DNA of 8,036 bases from Candidatus Altarchaeota archaeon (lineage in GTDB: Archaea > Altiarchaeota > Altiarchaeia > IMC4 > SCGC-AAA252-I15). Shown one piece after another: positions 1 to 5,323 of the stretch. The notes under the pieces are model-generated. The model was not told the origin of the DNA. It was given only the letters and a program-made list of their open reading frames with translations, and ran no database searches. The position numbers were made by a program, and so were the translations under genes. The stretch lies in contig JAPKXP010000122.1 in NCBI GenBank assembly GCA_026394745.1, positions 1 through 8,036 on the forward strand. Direction: 5' to 3'. Within the stretch, counting starts at the first letter, position 1. Each line of letters begins with the position of its first letter.

Positions 1-1
1 G

Positions 2-334
2 ATATTCGACCCGATTGTCGCGGTCTTTATAGCGGTGTTGATAGCCAAGATGGGCTATGACATCCTGAAGGAAAGCTCCGATGTGTTGTGCGACGCCTCA
101 GTCATAAGTTATAAGAGCATTAGAGAGCGGGTCATGAGGATTCCCGGCGTCCTAAGCTGCCATAAAATACGAACGCGCGGCAGGGACGAGGTCTACGTTG
201 ACCTTCATGTGGAAGTTGACCCTAAGTTGTCCGTCGAAGAAGGGCACGGGATAAGCACTATGGTGGAAAACAGGCTTAAAGAGGAGTTCAAGATGGTTAA
301 GGAGGTTATAGTCCACATAGAGCCTTTGGAATGA
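2..334 (+). CDS. Cation diffusion facilitator (CDF) metal efflux transporter, C-terminal part
   Basis: The gene is cut by the left edge. Reading from base 2 gives 110 residues, ending in TGA at 332-334. It begins inside the last membrane helix, with a DPIVAVFIAVLIAK stretch followed by the LKESSDVLCD segment typical of CDF transporters after helix 6. The rest matches the cytoplasmic CDF dimerisation domain: IPGV, then HKIRTRG, VDLHVEVDP, EEGHGIS and the terminal VHIEP. By analogy with the E. coli zinc transporter YiiP, fragment residues H54, H69, H82, H105 and E107 fall where the C-terminal metal-binding His/Asp residues lie, so this domain probably binds divalent metal. CDF proteins export Zn2+, Fe2+, Co2+ or Mn2+ against a proton gradient. 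The selecting residues lie in the missing membrane part, so the ion cannot be named. The GTG at 35 is internal and not the true start. Confidence 0.9.
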   Translation: MFDPIVAVFIAVLIAKMGYDILKESSDVLCDASVISYKSIRERVMRIPGVLSCHKIRTRGRDEVYVDLHVEVDPKLSVEEGHGISTMVENRLKEEFKMVKEVIVHIEPLE

Positions 335-363
335 CTTTTAAACCAGTTCAATTAATCTATAAC

Positions 364-370
364 AGGTGAT
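364..370 (+). promoter_or_regulatory. Shine-Dalgarno of the small membrane ORF
   Basis: The bases AGGTGAT match seven consecutive positions of the archaeal SD consensus and end four bases before the ATG at 375. This is the main reason to believe the 44-codon ORF is translated. A TTTTAAAC stretch at about 336-343 could be a TATA box, but read-through from the transporter gene 40 bases upstream is equally possible. Confidence 0.6.
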
Positions 371-374
371 TCTG

Positions 375-509
375 ATGTCAATGAAGGAAAACATTCTAGC
401 GCATGAGCATGCTGTCGTGGGCGTCGTTGTTGTTACCCTTCTGGCGGGCGCCTTCTTGATGGGGATGAAAGTCGGATTCGAATACGGTTTAGCCCGTTGC
501 GCCACCTAG
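375..509 (+). CDS. Small single-helix membrane protein, 44 aa, function unknown
   Basis: The ORF runs from ATG at 375 to TAG at 507-509. It has a short polar N-terminus (residues 1-13, with two His and two acidic residues). A hydrophobic stretch of about 18 residues follows (residues 14-31, AVVGVVVVTLLAGAFLMG), long enough for one membrane helix, and then a short tail containing Lys, Arg and one Cys. I do not recognise a family. Support comes from the well-placed SD and from a start 40 bases after the CDF transporter stop on the same strand, which would allow co-transcription. Its last seven codons overlap the end of the HMG-CoA reductase gene on the other strand. A chance ORF inside a hydrophobic-looking reading frame remains possible. 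If real, it could be a small partner of the transporter, but that is inference from position only. Confidence 0.55.
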   Translation: MSMKENILAHEHAVVGVVVVTLLAGAFLMGMKVGFEYGLARCAT

Positions 510-1757
510 TCCCTTTATTATCTCTTTGGCTTTTTCCACGTTTATCCTACCTTCCTTCACCATAAGCTCCGCGACCTTGTCGACTTCACTGTCCTTGGCC
601 CCTGCCATGACCGCCATGTTCCTGGCGTGCAGGCTCATGTGGCCTCTTTGTATGCCCTCCGTGGCGAGGGCTCTTAAGGCTCCTAGGTTCTGGGATAGCC
701 CTACCGAGGCGATGATTTCAGAAAGTTCCTTGGCGGTTTTCACCCCCAGTATCCTTACTACGGCCTTTGCTGTCGGGTGAGTTTTTGTCGCTCCTCCGAC
801 TAAGCCTACCGCCATCGGCACTTCAATACTGCCCTCCAAGTCTCCCTTACCGTTCTTGCTCCATTCCGTGAGCGTCCGGTATCTCCCCGTTCTTGAGGCG
901 TAAGCGTGGCATCCTGCCTCGACGGCTCTGGTGTCGTTGCCTGTGGCCATGACTACTGACGTGATTCCGTTCATTATGCCTTTGTTGTGCGTGACGGCGC
1001 GGTATACGTCGGCGTCTGCCAGTGCATAGGCGTCGAGTATCGCGTCGACGACTTCCTCCCCGCCGAGAGCCTCTTTCGTGAACACCGCCTTCGCTCTAGC
1101 GAGCCTGTTGACCGCGTAGTTCGAGATTATCCTCAGGACTGTCTTTCCGCCGGTGGCTTTCTCCAATTCCGGGGCTATCGTCTCGCACATTGTATTGACC
1201 GTGTTCGCGCCCATCGCGTCGGCGACGTTGACGATCAGGTGGGCTACTATCATGTCTCCCCTGGATGACTTGATTTTCCTTACCTCCAGGTCTCTCGCTC
1301 CGCCGCCGAACTTCACGAGCGTTGCGTCCCTGCTGTTCGCGAGCTCGATTAGCCGTTTCTTCATTTCCAGGATTTTCTTTTCAGCGTCCTTCTCTTTGAC
1401 TCTCACGAGCTGTATCTGGCCTATCATTAAAGGTTGCGTGCTCTCCGTCGTAAAGCCGCCGCCTTCGCGAGCCATCTTGGCTGCGTTGCTTGCCGCTGCG
1501 ACAACTGACGGCTCTTCAGTCGCCATCGGTATCAGGTAGTCTTTACCGTTTATCATGAAGTTTGTCGCCACTCCCAAGGGGAGCGATATCTTCCCGATGA
1601 CGTTTTCTACCATCCGGTTGGCCTGGTCGAGGTTTATCCCCCCGTCCTTGAGGGCTGCGTCCTCTTCGTCGGTCAAGCCGACTTGTTTTCTGACCTCGTT
1701 CCTCCTCTCTTCCACGCCCAGCTTGTAGAATCCTGATATCCTAGAGTTTACGGTCAT
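489..1757 (-). CDS. 3-hydroxy-3-methylglutaryl-CoA reductase, class II
   Basis: This 422-residue protein reduces HMG-CoA to mevalonate with NAD(P)H, the committed step of the mevalonate pathway that feeds archaeal isoprenoid lipids. It is soluble, with no membrane segment. The class II pattern is clear: ENVIG at 51-55, then LGVATNF and YLIPMATEEPSVVAAAS around 61-90, and a length close to the 428 residues of the Pseudomonas mevalonii enzyme. By that comparison the catalytic set is complete: E82 (TEEPS), K259 (HNKGIMNG), D275 (TGNDTRAVEAG) and H377 (SLHARN). The nucleotide-binding DAMGAN motif is at 180-185. The C-terminal helices after H377 would form the mobile flap. The ATG at 1757 has no room for an SD (AGG directly abuts it), so a leaderless or short-leader mRNA is likely. 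The gene stands alone here; no other mevalonate gene is visible. Its direction matches the Cys-cluster gene upstream, but 144 bases separate them. The symbol mvaA or hmgA would be usual. Confidence 0.97.
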   Translation of the reverse strand: MTVNSRISGFYKLGVEERRNEVRKQVGLTDEEDAALKDGGINLDQANRMVENVIGKISLPLGVATNFMINGKDYLIPMATEEPSVVAAASNAAKMAREGGGFTTESTQPLMIGQIQLVRVKEKDAEKKILEMKKRLIELANSRDATLVKFGGGARDLEVRKIKSSRGDMIVAHLIVNVADAMGANTVNTMCETIAPELEKATGGKTVLRIISNYAVNRLARAKAVFTKEALGGEEVVDAILDAYALADADVYRAVTHNKGIMNGITSVVMATGNDTRAVEAGCHAYASRTGRYRTLTEWSKNGKGDLEGSIEVPMAVGLVGGATKTHPTAKAVVRILGVKTAKELSEIIASVGLSQNLGALRALATEGIQRGHMSLHARNMAVMAGAKDSEVDKVAELMVKEGRINVEKAKEIIKGLGGATG

Positions 1758-1780
1758 CCTGCTTGTTTTAGTTTCCTAGC

Positions 1781-1813
1781 TGAAAATAATTGATGATGCC
1801 TTCCTTAAAATAC
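1781..1813 (-). promoter_or_regulatory. Putative promoter of the HMG-CoA reductase gene
   Basis: On the minus strand two AT-rich boxes precede the ATG at 1757. AATTATTTTC (about 1782-1791) is centred about 30 bases upstream, and TATTTTAAG (about 1804-1812) is centred about 51 bases upstream. The nearer one would give a nearly leaderless transcript, the farther one a leader of about 25 bases. Only position and composition support this; neither box is a perfect archaeal TATA element. Confidence 0.3.
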
Positions 1814-1889
1814 GAGAGGCTTAAGGATTACGTTAGAAGTCAAGGCACAGCGTGATGGTCGCATTCCCAGGCGTCGACAGCTGCATGAC

Positions 1890-1911
1890 CGGGAGCTTGA
1901 ACTAGCTCTCG
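1890..1911. repeat. Inverted repeat over the stop codon of the Cys-cluster gene
   Basis: An inverted repeat with arms at 1890-1897 and 1904-1911 surrounds a 6-base loop and includes the TAG stop at 1902-1904. On the plus strand it can pair as eight base pairs including one G-U. On the minus (coding) strand the G-U position becomes a mismatch, leaving a five-pair inner stem. No T-run follows on the minus strand, so it is not a convincing terminator, and a chance structure is quite possible. Confidence 0.25.
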
Positions 1912-2264
1912 AACATGTCCTCGTACTCTTCGTAGTCGTCTATGCCGTAGTCGTCGCCGCGGTAGTCGCCTATCTCGATGTTCTCCTTGTCTGCCGAAAG
2001 AATCTCCTTGTTCCTCCTGTAATTGCATTTGCCTTTAATCAGGAAGTCGCAGTACTCGCAGCAGTTGCCCTTGTCGTCGCATTGCTCGTAGTCCTGGCAG
2101 TGTACGCAGCACTTCAGCTTTTTTCCGTGTACTGCCGAAGCCTTGTACCTCAGTTTAGGCGCCTTTACGGCCTTAACCGGCTTTTTAGAAACAGTAGTCT
2201 TAGCTTTTGAAACTTTTTTTGCGGTCTTTTTCGGTTTCTTGACTTTGTTTTTGGCTGCCATCAT
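1902..2264 (-). CDS. Unrecognised protein: Lys-rich head, eight-Cys cluster, acidic tail (120 aa)
   Basis: I do not recognise this family. Three parts are plain. Residues 1-50 hold 18 lysines with Ala, Val, Pro and Thr, resembling histone-H1-like or other nucleic-acid-binding tails. Residues 51-81 hold eight cysteines (52, 53, 56, 62, 68, 69, 72, 80), arranged CCxxC, C, CCxxC, C, with His46 and His55 nearby; this could bind two zinc ions or an Fe-S centre. Residues 92-119 hold 13 Asp/Glu and four Tyr with only two basic residues. There is no signal peptide or membrane segment, so it should be cytoplasmic. Two adjacent ATGs are possible (2264 and 2261). There is no SD, but a TATA-like ATTATATC lies just upstream, so the mRNA is probably leaderless, and spacing slightly favours the second ATG. 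A role in binding DNA or RNA is inferred only from the basic tail and the likely metal cluster. Confidence 0.8.
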   Translation of the reverse strand: MMAAKNKVKKPKKTAKKVSKAKTTVSKKPVKAVKAPKLRYKASAVHGKKLKCCVHCQDYEQCDDKGNCCEYCDFLIKGKCNYRRNKEILSADKENIEIGDYRGDDYGIDDYEEYEDMFES

Positions 2265-2279
2265 TAGAGCGATAAAATT

Positions 2280-2290
2280 GATATAATCTT
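2280..2290 (-). promoter_or_regulatory. Putative TATA box of the Cys-cluster gene
   Basis: On the minus strand the sequence AAGATTATATC lies at 2290-2280. The ATTATATC core is centred about 20-23 bases before the two start ATGs, close to the usual 26-base spacing for a leaderless archaeal transcript. It shares the 82-base gap 2265-2346 with the divergent promoter of the plus-strand gene. Confidence 0.4.
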
Positions 2291-2301
2291 ACATCATCTG
2301 T

Positions 2302-2325
2302 ACTTAAAAATAGCGGTTTTTTACT
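2302..2325 (+). promoter_or_regulatory. Putative promoter of the CxxCxxCC / PurM-like operon
   Basis: CTTAAAAATA at 2303-2312 would place a transcription start near 2333, and the T-rich stretch around 2317-2324 would place one near the ATG at 2347. No SD precedes that ATG (its flank reads ACCTTATCTTATC), so a leaderless or very short leader mRNA is implied. Which box is used cannot be told by eye. Confidence 0.35.
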
Positions 2326-2346
2326 TGTAAAATACCTTATCTTATC

Positions 2347-2772
2347 ATGCTCGAGTTTATCGACTTTATAATCAAGGCGACGATATATTCTGCTGTCCTG
2401 GCTTTCCTCATACTTCTGCCTAATTTAGTGCTGAATGTGTTGATGGGTTTAAACGAGAGCAGGTTCAAGTGCATGCAGTGCGGCAACTGCTGCAGGCTGA
2501 AGATAATACACCTGACTAAAGAGGACGTTGTTCGCCTTGAGAAGGCAGGGTATGCGGACTTCACCGAAATGAAGGGCGGCGAAGTCACTTTCAGGAGGGT
2601 CAACGGCAGGTGCCTGTTCAACAAGGACGACAATTGCAGCGTCTACGAGCATCGGGCGCGCGTCTGCCGCGAGTTCCCGTTCTTCACGATTTACGGCATA
2701 CCTTACTGCCGCATAATGAGCTACTGTCCGGCTCAGGACGAACTCAGGAAGAATCTGAAATGGATTCCATAG
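2347..2772 (+). CDS. Membrane-anchored YkgJ-type CxxCxxCC cysteine-cluster protein
   Basis: The 141-residue protein starts with a hydrophobic segment (about residues 8-34) that should anchor it in the membrane. The YkgJ/PF03692-type cluster follows: CxxCxxCC at C42, C45, C48 and C49, then C89 in NGRCLF, C97 in DNCSVYEHR, and C107 in RVCREFPF. C121 and C127 are extra. The family is thought to bind a metal (zinc or iron-sulfur), but its biochemical role is largely unsettled, so no reaction is assigned. The membrane anchor differs from the many soluble family members. The start at 2347 is the first ATG after a divergent promoter region and has no SD. The last 13 bases overlap the next gene, which suggests translational coupling and a shared task with the PurM-like protein. 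Confidence 0.88.
   Translation: MLEFIDFIIKATIYSAVLAFLILLPNLVLNVLMGLNESRFKCMQCGNCCRLKIIHLTKEDVVRLEKAGYADFTEMKGGEVTFRRVNGRCLFNKDDNCSVYEHRARVCREFPFFTIYGIPYCRIMSYCPAQDELRKNLKWIP
2746..2750 (+). promoter_or_regulatory. Shine-Dalgarno deciding the start of the PurM-like gene
   Basis: AGGAA ends nine bases before the ATG at 2760, inside the coding region of the upstream gene. It supports starting at 2760. The same frame stays open back to 2610, but the 50 residues that would be added are Arg/Leu-rich out-of-frame sequence from the upstream gene. Confidence 0.5.
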
Positions 2773-3530
2773 AAAAGTACGTAAAGTCTTTGGACTGGAT
2801 TACGGTCGCTTTATCTGGGATGGACGACATGCTGGACCCGGTCATGGGCGTGCGCGACTGGGATGATGCGGTGTGCGTTGACTTCAAGGGCAGGATGGTA
2901 GCCAGCATAGACGGTCCGTACACAATGCGTCTTGTGTTGAAGAGCGCTCTCGTTCATGCGGCAACCGACGTGGTGGTGAAGGGCGCGCGTCCCGTGTTCG
3001 CCCTCGACACATTGGTGGGTAGTAAGCCAGACCTTGAGGCGATGATAGAGTCGCTTAGGATTCAGGCTGAAGCGTTGAAGATTCCCTTGATTGGCGGCAA
3101 CACGCTTTTCGAGGACTCGGAGGCGAGGTGCAGCATTGCGGTAATCGGCGAGCTGGTAATCAAGAATCCCATAAGGGATTCCGGAGCTAAAACCGGCGAT
3201 ATAATATGCCTTTTTGGAGAGCCATTGTGGGGCGAGAGGAAGGAACGCATGGATAAGGCTAAGATACTTTTCGACGCGTGGTTCACTGCTTTAGTGAAAG
3301 TCGAGATAAACTCAGCCAAGGACGTGACTAAAGGAGGGTTGGTTTCGGTTGTCTATGAGATGGAGGAAAAGTCCGGGAGGAAATTCTGGCTAAACGAGAA
3401 ATTACCGTACCCTTTGGCGCGAAACCTCGACAACTTCATCGTCACTCTCGATGCGGGCGAATTCAAGAAGCTTGAGTCTATTGCATTGAAAAAGAAGTGT
3501 CGCATCGAGAAAATCGGGGTCGTAGAGTAA
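2760..3530 (+). CDS. AIR synthase (PurM)-superfamily protein, selenophosphate-synthetase-related
   Basis: The start at 2760 gives 256 residues. The PurM-superfamily pattern is visible. DWDDAV at 33-38 is the equivalent of the metal/ATP-binding GDDAAV of ThiL-like enzymes. DGPYTMRLVLKSALVHAATDVVVKGARP lies at 51-78, with the conserved ATD and GA.P positions. IGGNT is at 111-115 and KDVTKGGLVSVVYEM at 187-201, the start of the C-terminal domain. Family members (PurM, ThiL, SelD, HypE) bind ATP at a dimer interface and phosphorylate or activate a substrate. The protein is shorter than ThiL or SelD (about 320-350 residues) and lacks the Cys/Sec loop of SelD, so it is not a selenophosphate synthetase. 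The closest described group I can name is the selenophosphate-synthetase-related/methanogenesis-marker-2-like set; its substrate is unknown. The gene is translationally overlapped with the membrane CxxCxxCC gene, and its stop touches the tgtA stop. Confidence 0.82.
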   Translation: MDSIEKYVKSLDWITVALSGMDDMLDPVMGVRDWDDAVCVDFKGRMVASIDGPYTMRLVLKSALVHAATDVVVKGARPVFALDTLVGSKPDLEAMIESLRIQAEALKIPLIGGNTLFEDSEARCSIAVIGELVIKNPIRDSGAKTGDIICLFGEPLWGERKERMDKAKILFDAWFTALVKVEINSAKDVTKGGLVSVVYEMEEKSGRKFWLNEKLPYPLARNLDNFIVTLDAGEFKKLESIALKKKCRIEKIGVVE

Positions 3531-5255
3531 CTACCTGATCCTTACCGCCATGCCCCTCTTGAAGTCTTTTATCTCCTTTGGGCTTAGCATTAGCGTTCCC
3601 GTCTTCACGAAGTTGTCCTTAGAGTCGACTACTATGCATTCGTCGCCGCAACGGAGGTTCGCGTCGACTTCCTTCACGAACTTGCAGAAGACGCTCTTGC
3701 CTTCCTTCACGCACGCGACAGATTCCTCGTCGTCATCGAGGACAACGCGGAGTTTCGGGCGTTCGAACTTCTCTTTTAGCTTTCCCGCTAGCCAGTCGTG
3801 CGGTATTATGAAGTGGTCTGAAGCCCGTATGGATGCCGCCATCTCGTTCCCGACGTAAATCCACCTCATCCTCTTCGTGTTCTTGGACTTCATTATCCTG
3901 GTGCTGTCTGGTATGAGTCCTACAGCCCCCTCGCCGAACTGGTAGTCCATGAGCGCCCTGACTTTGACGATGTCCCTGACTTTGTAGGTCTGCTGGTCTT
4001 CGATTTCGCGGAAGGTTGTCGCGCTCCCGAGCGGGTAGATGTCCGCGACTTCGGCAGGCACCATGCCGAATGGCCTGACTTCCCTGAGGTTATCTGACTT
4101 CACTCTCTTGACTCTCTCCCTGACGTTAATGACCTCGCTCCTCCTCCCGCACTCCTCTCCGATGTCGTAGAAGGCGCTTTTCTTTGTTATGGGGTCAAGC
4201 TCTGCAATCCACTCCGAGTGGTTTAGCATTCTCTGTAGTCCGGCAAGCAGGTTAGGGTGGCTTCTGCACTGCCTTATCACCATCTCCCAGAGTTTTCCGT
4301 CGCATATGGCCTGCTTGACCCGGTCAAGCTCCTTCAAGGAGACGTATAGGTTGTGTTCGGCAAGCGCCTTCACCTTGTCGTCGCCGTACAAGTTCTTGAG
4401 CTTCAGCCCGTGTTCGATGCAGACAGGGCACGAGCAGGGCAGGTACTCCAGCTCATCCAGGTTCTCCGTTCCGTACGGTGTCATGTACCTGCCGTCGATT
4501 GCGTAAAGCGCGTAAGCCGCGGAGTCGAACAGGTCGCATCCTAATGCGACGGCGAGAGGGAAAGCCATGGGGTGTCCGAGGCCGAATGCGTGCACCACCC
4601 TGTCTTGCGGGATGTTCTGTTTTACTGTGGCGATTATGTCGGCGAGCTCTGAGAACCGGTACCTCTCCATCAACGGCACGATTCCTCCTATTGCGACTAG
4701 CGGGAATCGTTTTCCAATCTCTTCCGCAGCCTTCTTCCTGAGGTCAAGGTACTTCCCGCCCTGTATCCCGGCGTTGACGACAATCTTCGCGTCCGCAATC
4801 TCCTCAGCCCTCTTCAAAGTCTCGTAAAGCTGCTCCTCGGCCCTCGGCTTGTAGGCGTCGGGCAGGGTGGGTATGTCAAGGAAGCTCCCTATGTCGGAGC
4901 CGATGTCCTCCTGGAACTTGATTATCTCCTTGTTCGTGGTCTCCACCGCGCCGTAGACCATCAGCTGGTAGCTTCCGGAGTCTGTTGCTATCATTCCGTC
5001 GAATCCCAGGAACTTGTGGATTCCCTCACGCTCGACGTCCTCCCTCAGTTCCTGGTTTTTCAGAATCATGTAGGAGTTCGTCATAAGCGCTTCGACCTTG
5101 AACTTCTTTGAAAGCTCCTCCGCAGTGATGGTCTGCTTCCAAGGATTCACGACAGGCATTAGTGCAGGAGTCTCAATCGCCTTCCCGTTTATCTCGAGCC
5201 TGCCAATCCTGCCTGCGACGTCCTTCCTCCTTACATCGAAAGAAATCCCTGACAT
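3531..5255 (-). CDS. tgtA: Archaeosine tRNA-guanine transglycosylase (preQ0 inserting)
   Basis: This 574-residue enzyme swaps guanine-15 in the D-loop of archaeal tRNAs for preQ0, the first tRNA-bound step to archaeosine. The TIM-barrel catalytic domain occupies about residues 1-300, with the nucleophile/base pair D92 (ATDSGSYQ) and D244 (DLFDSAAYALYA). The zinc site is C274, C276, C279 and H301, spaced almost exactly as in the Pyrococcus horikoshii enzyme (C279, C281, C284, H307). A middle region follows, and a C-terminal PUA-type domain covers about 500-574 (VVLDDDEESVACVKEGKSVF...GDECIVVD...GTLMLSPKEI). Length is close to the 582 residues of the Pyrococcus protein, so it is complete and not split as in some archaea. 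The ATG at 5255 lies about 26 bases from a TTTAAATA box and has no SD, pointing to a leaderless mRNA. No preQ0-synthesis or archaeosine-synthase gene is in view. Confidence 0.97.
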   Translation of the reverse strand: MSGISFDVRRKDVAGRIGRLEINGKAIETPALMPVVNPWKQTITAEELSKKFKVEALMTNSYMILKNQELREDVEREGIHKFLGFDGMIATDSGSYQLMVYGAVETTNKEIIKFQEDIGSDIGSFLDIPTLPDAYKPRAEEQLYETLKRAEEIADAKIVVNAGIQGGKYLDLRKKAAEEIGKRFPLVAIGGIVPLMERYRFSELADIIATVKQNIPQDRVVHAFGLGHPMAFPLAVALGCDLFDSAAYALYAIDGRYMTPYGTENLDELEYLPCSCPVCIEHGLKLKNLYGDDKVKALAEHNLYVSLKELDRVKQAICDGKLWEMVIRQCRSHPNLLAGLQRMLNHSEWIAELDPITKKSAFYDIGEECGRRSEVINVRERVKRVKSDNLREVRPFGMVPAEVADIYPLGSATTFREIEDQQTYKVRDIVKVRALMDYQFGEGAVGLIPDSTRIMKSKNTKRMRWIYVGNEMAASIRASDHFIIPHDWLAGKLKEKFERPKLRVVLDDDEESVACVKEGKSVFCKFVKEVDANLRCGDECIVVDSKDNFVKTGTLMLSPKEIKDFKRGMAVRIR

Positions 5256-5277
5256 TTTTCGTATTCCGTTGAAACGG

Positions 5278-5285
5278 TATTTAAA
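5278..5285 (-). promoter_or_regulatory. TATA box of tgtA, possibly shared with the CBS operon
   Basis: On the minus strand the eight bases read TTTAAATA, a near-ideal archaeal TATA box. It is centred about 26-27 bases from the A of the tgtA ATG (5255), which predicts a leaderless transcript. The TTTAAA core is its own reverse complement. Read on the plus strand it would place a start near 5308, just ahead of the CBS gene SD at 5311, so the same element could drive both divergent genes. Confidence 0.6.
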
Positions 5286-5310
5286 CTATGTCGTTCATTT
5301 TAATTAATTG

Positions 5311-5319
5311 AGGAGGTGG
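5311..5319 (+). promoter_or_regulatory. Very strong Shine-Dalgarno of the CBS operon
   Basis: AGGAGGTGG matches the archaeal SD consensus AGGAGGTGA at all but the final position and ends four bases before the ATG at 5324. This contrasts with the divergent tgtA start, which has no SD. Confidence 0.8.
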
Positions 5320-5323
5320 TCAA

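Noticed and set aside
526..1539. Several plus-strand frames of 84-128 codons
   Set aside because: They lie wholly opposite the HMG-CoA reductase gene, whose motifs are intact, and have no recognisable motifs of their own.
1840..2028. Minus-strand 62-codon Arg/His-rich frame
   Set aside because: It is an out-of-frame reading of the acidic, repetitive end of the Cys-cluster gene; GAC/GAG-rich codons give Arg runs in the shifted frame.
2610..2759. In-frame extension giving the PurM-like protein 50 more residues
   Set aside because: The extra residues are Arg/Gln/Leu-rich and come from the conserved Cys-rich end of the upstream gene read out of frame. The ATG at 2760 has an SD, and the family motifs begin after it.
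3550..4827. Plus-strand frames of 63-105 codons
   Set aside because: They are antisense shadows of tgtA, Ser/Leu-rich with no start signals.
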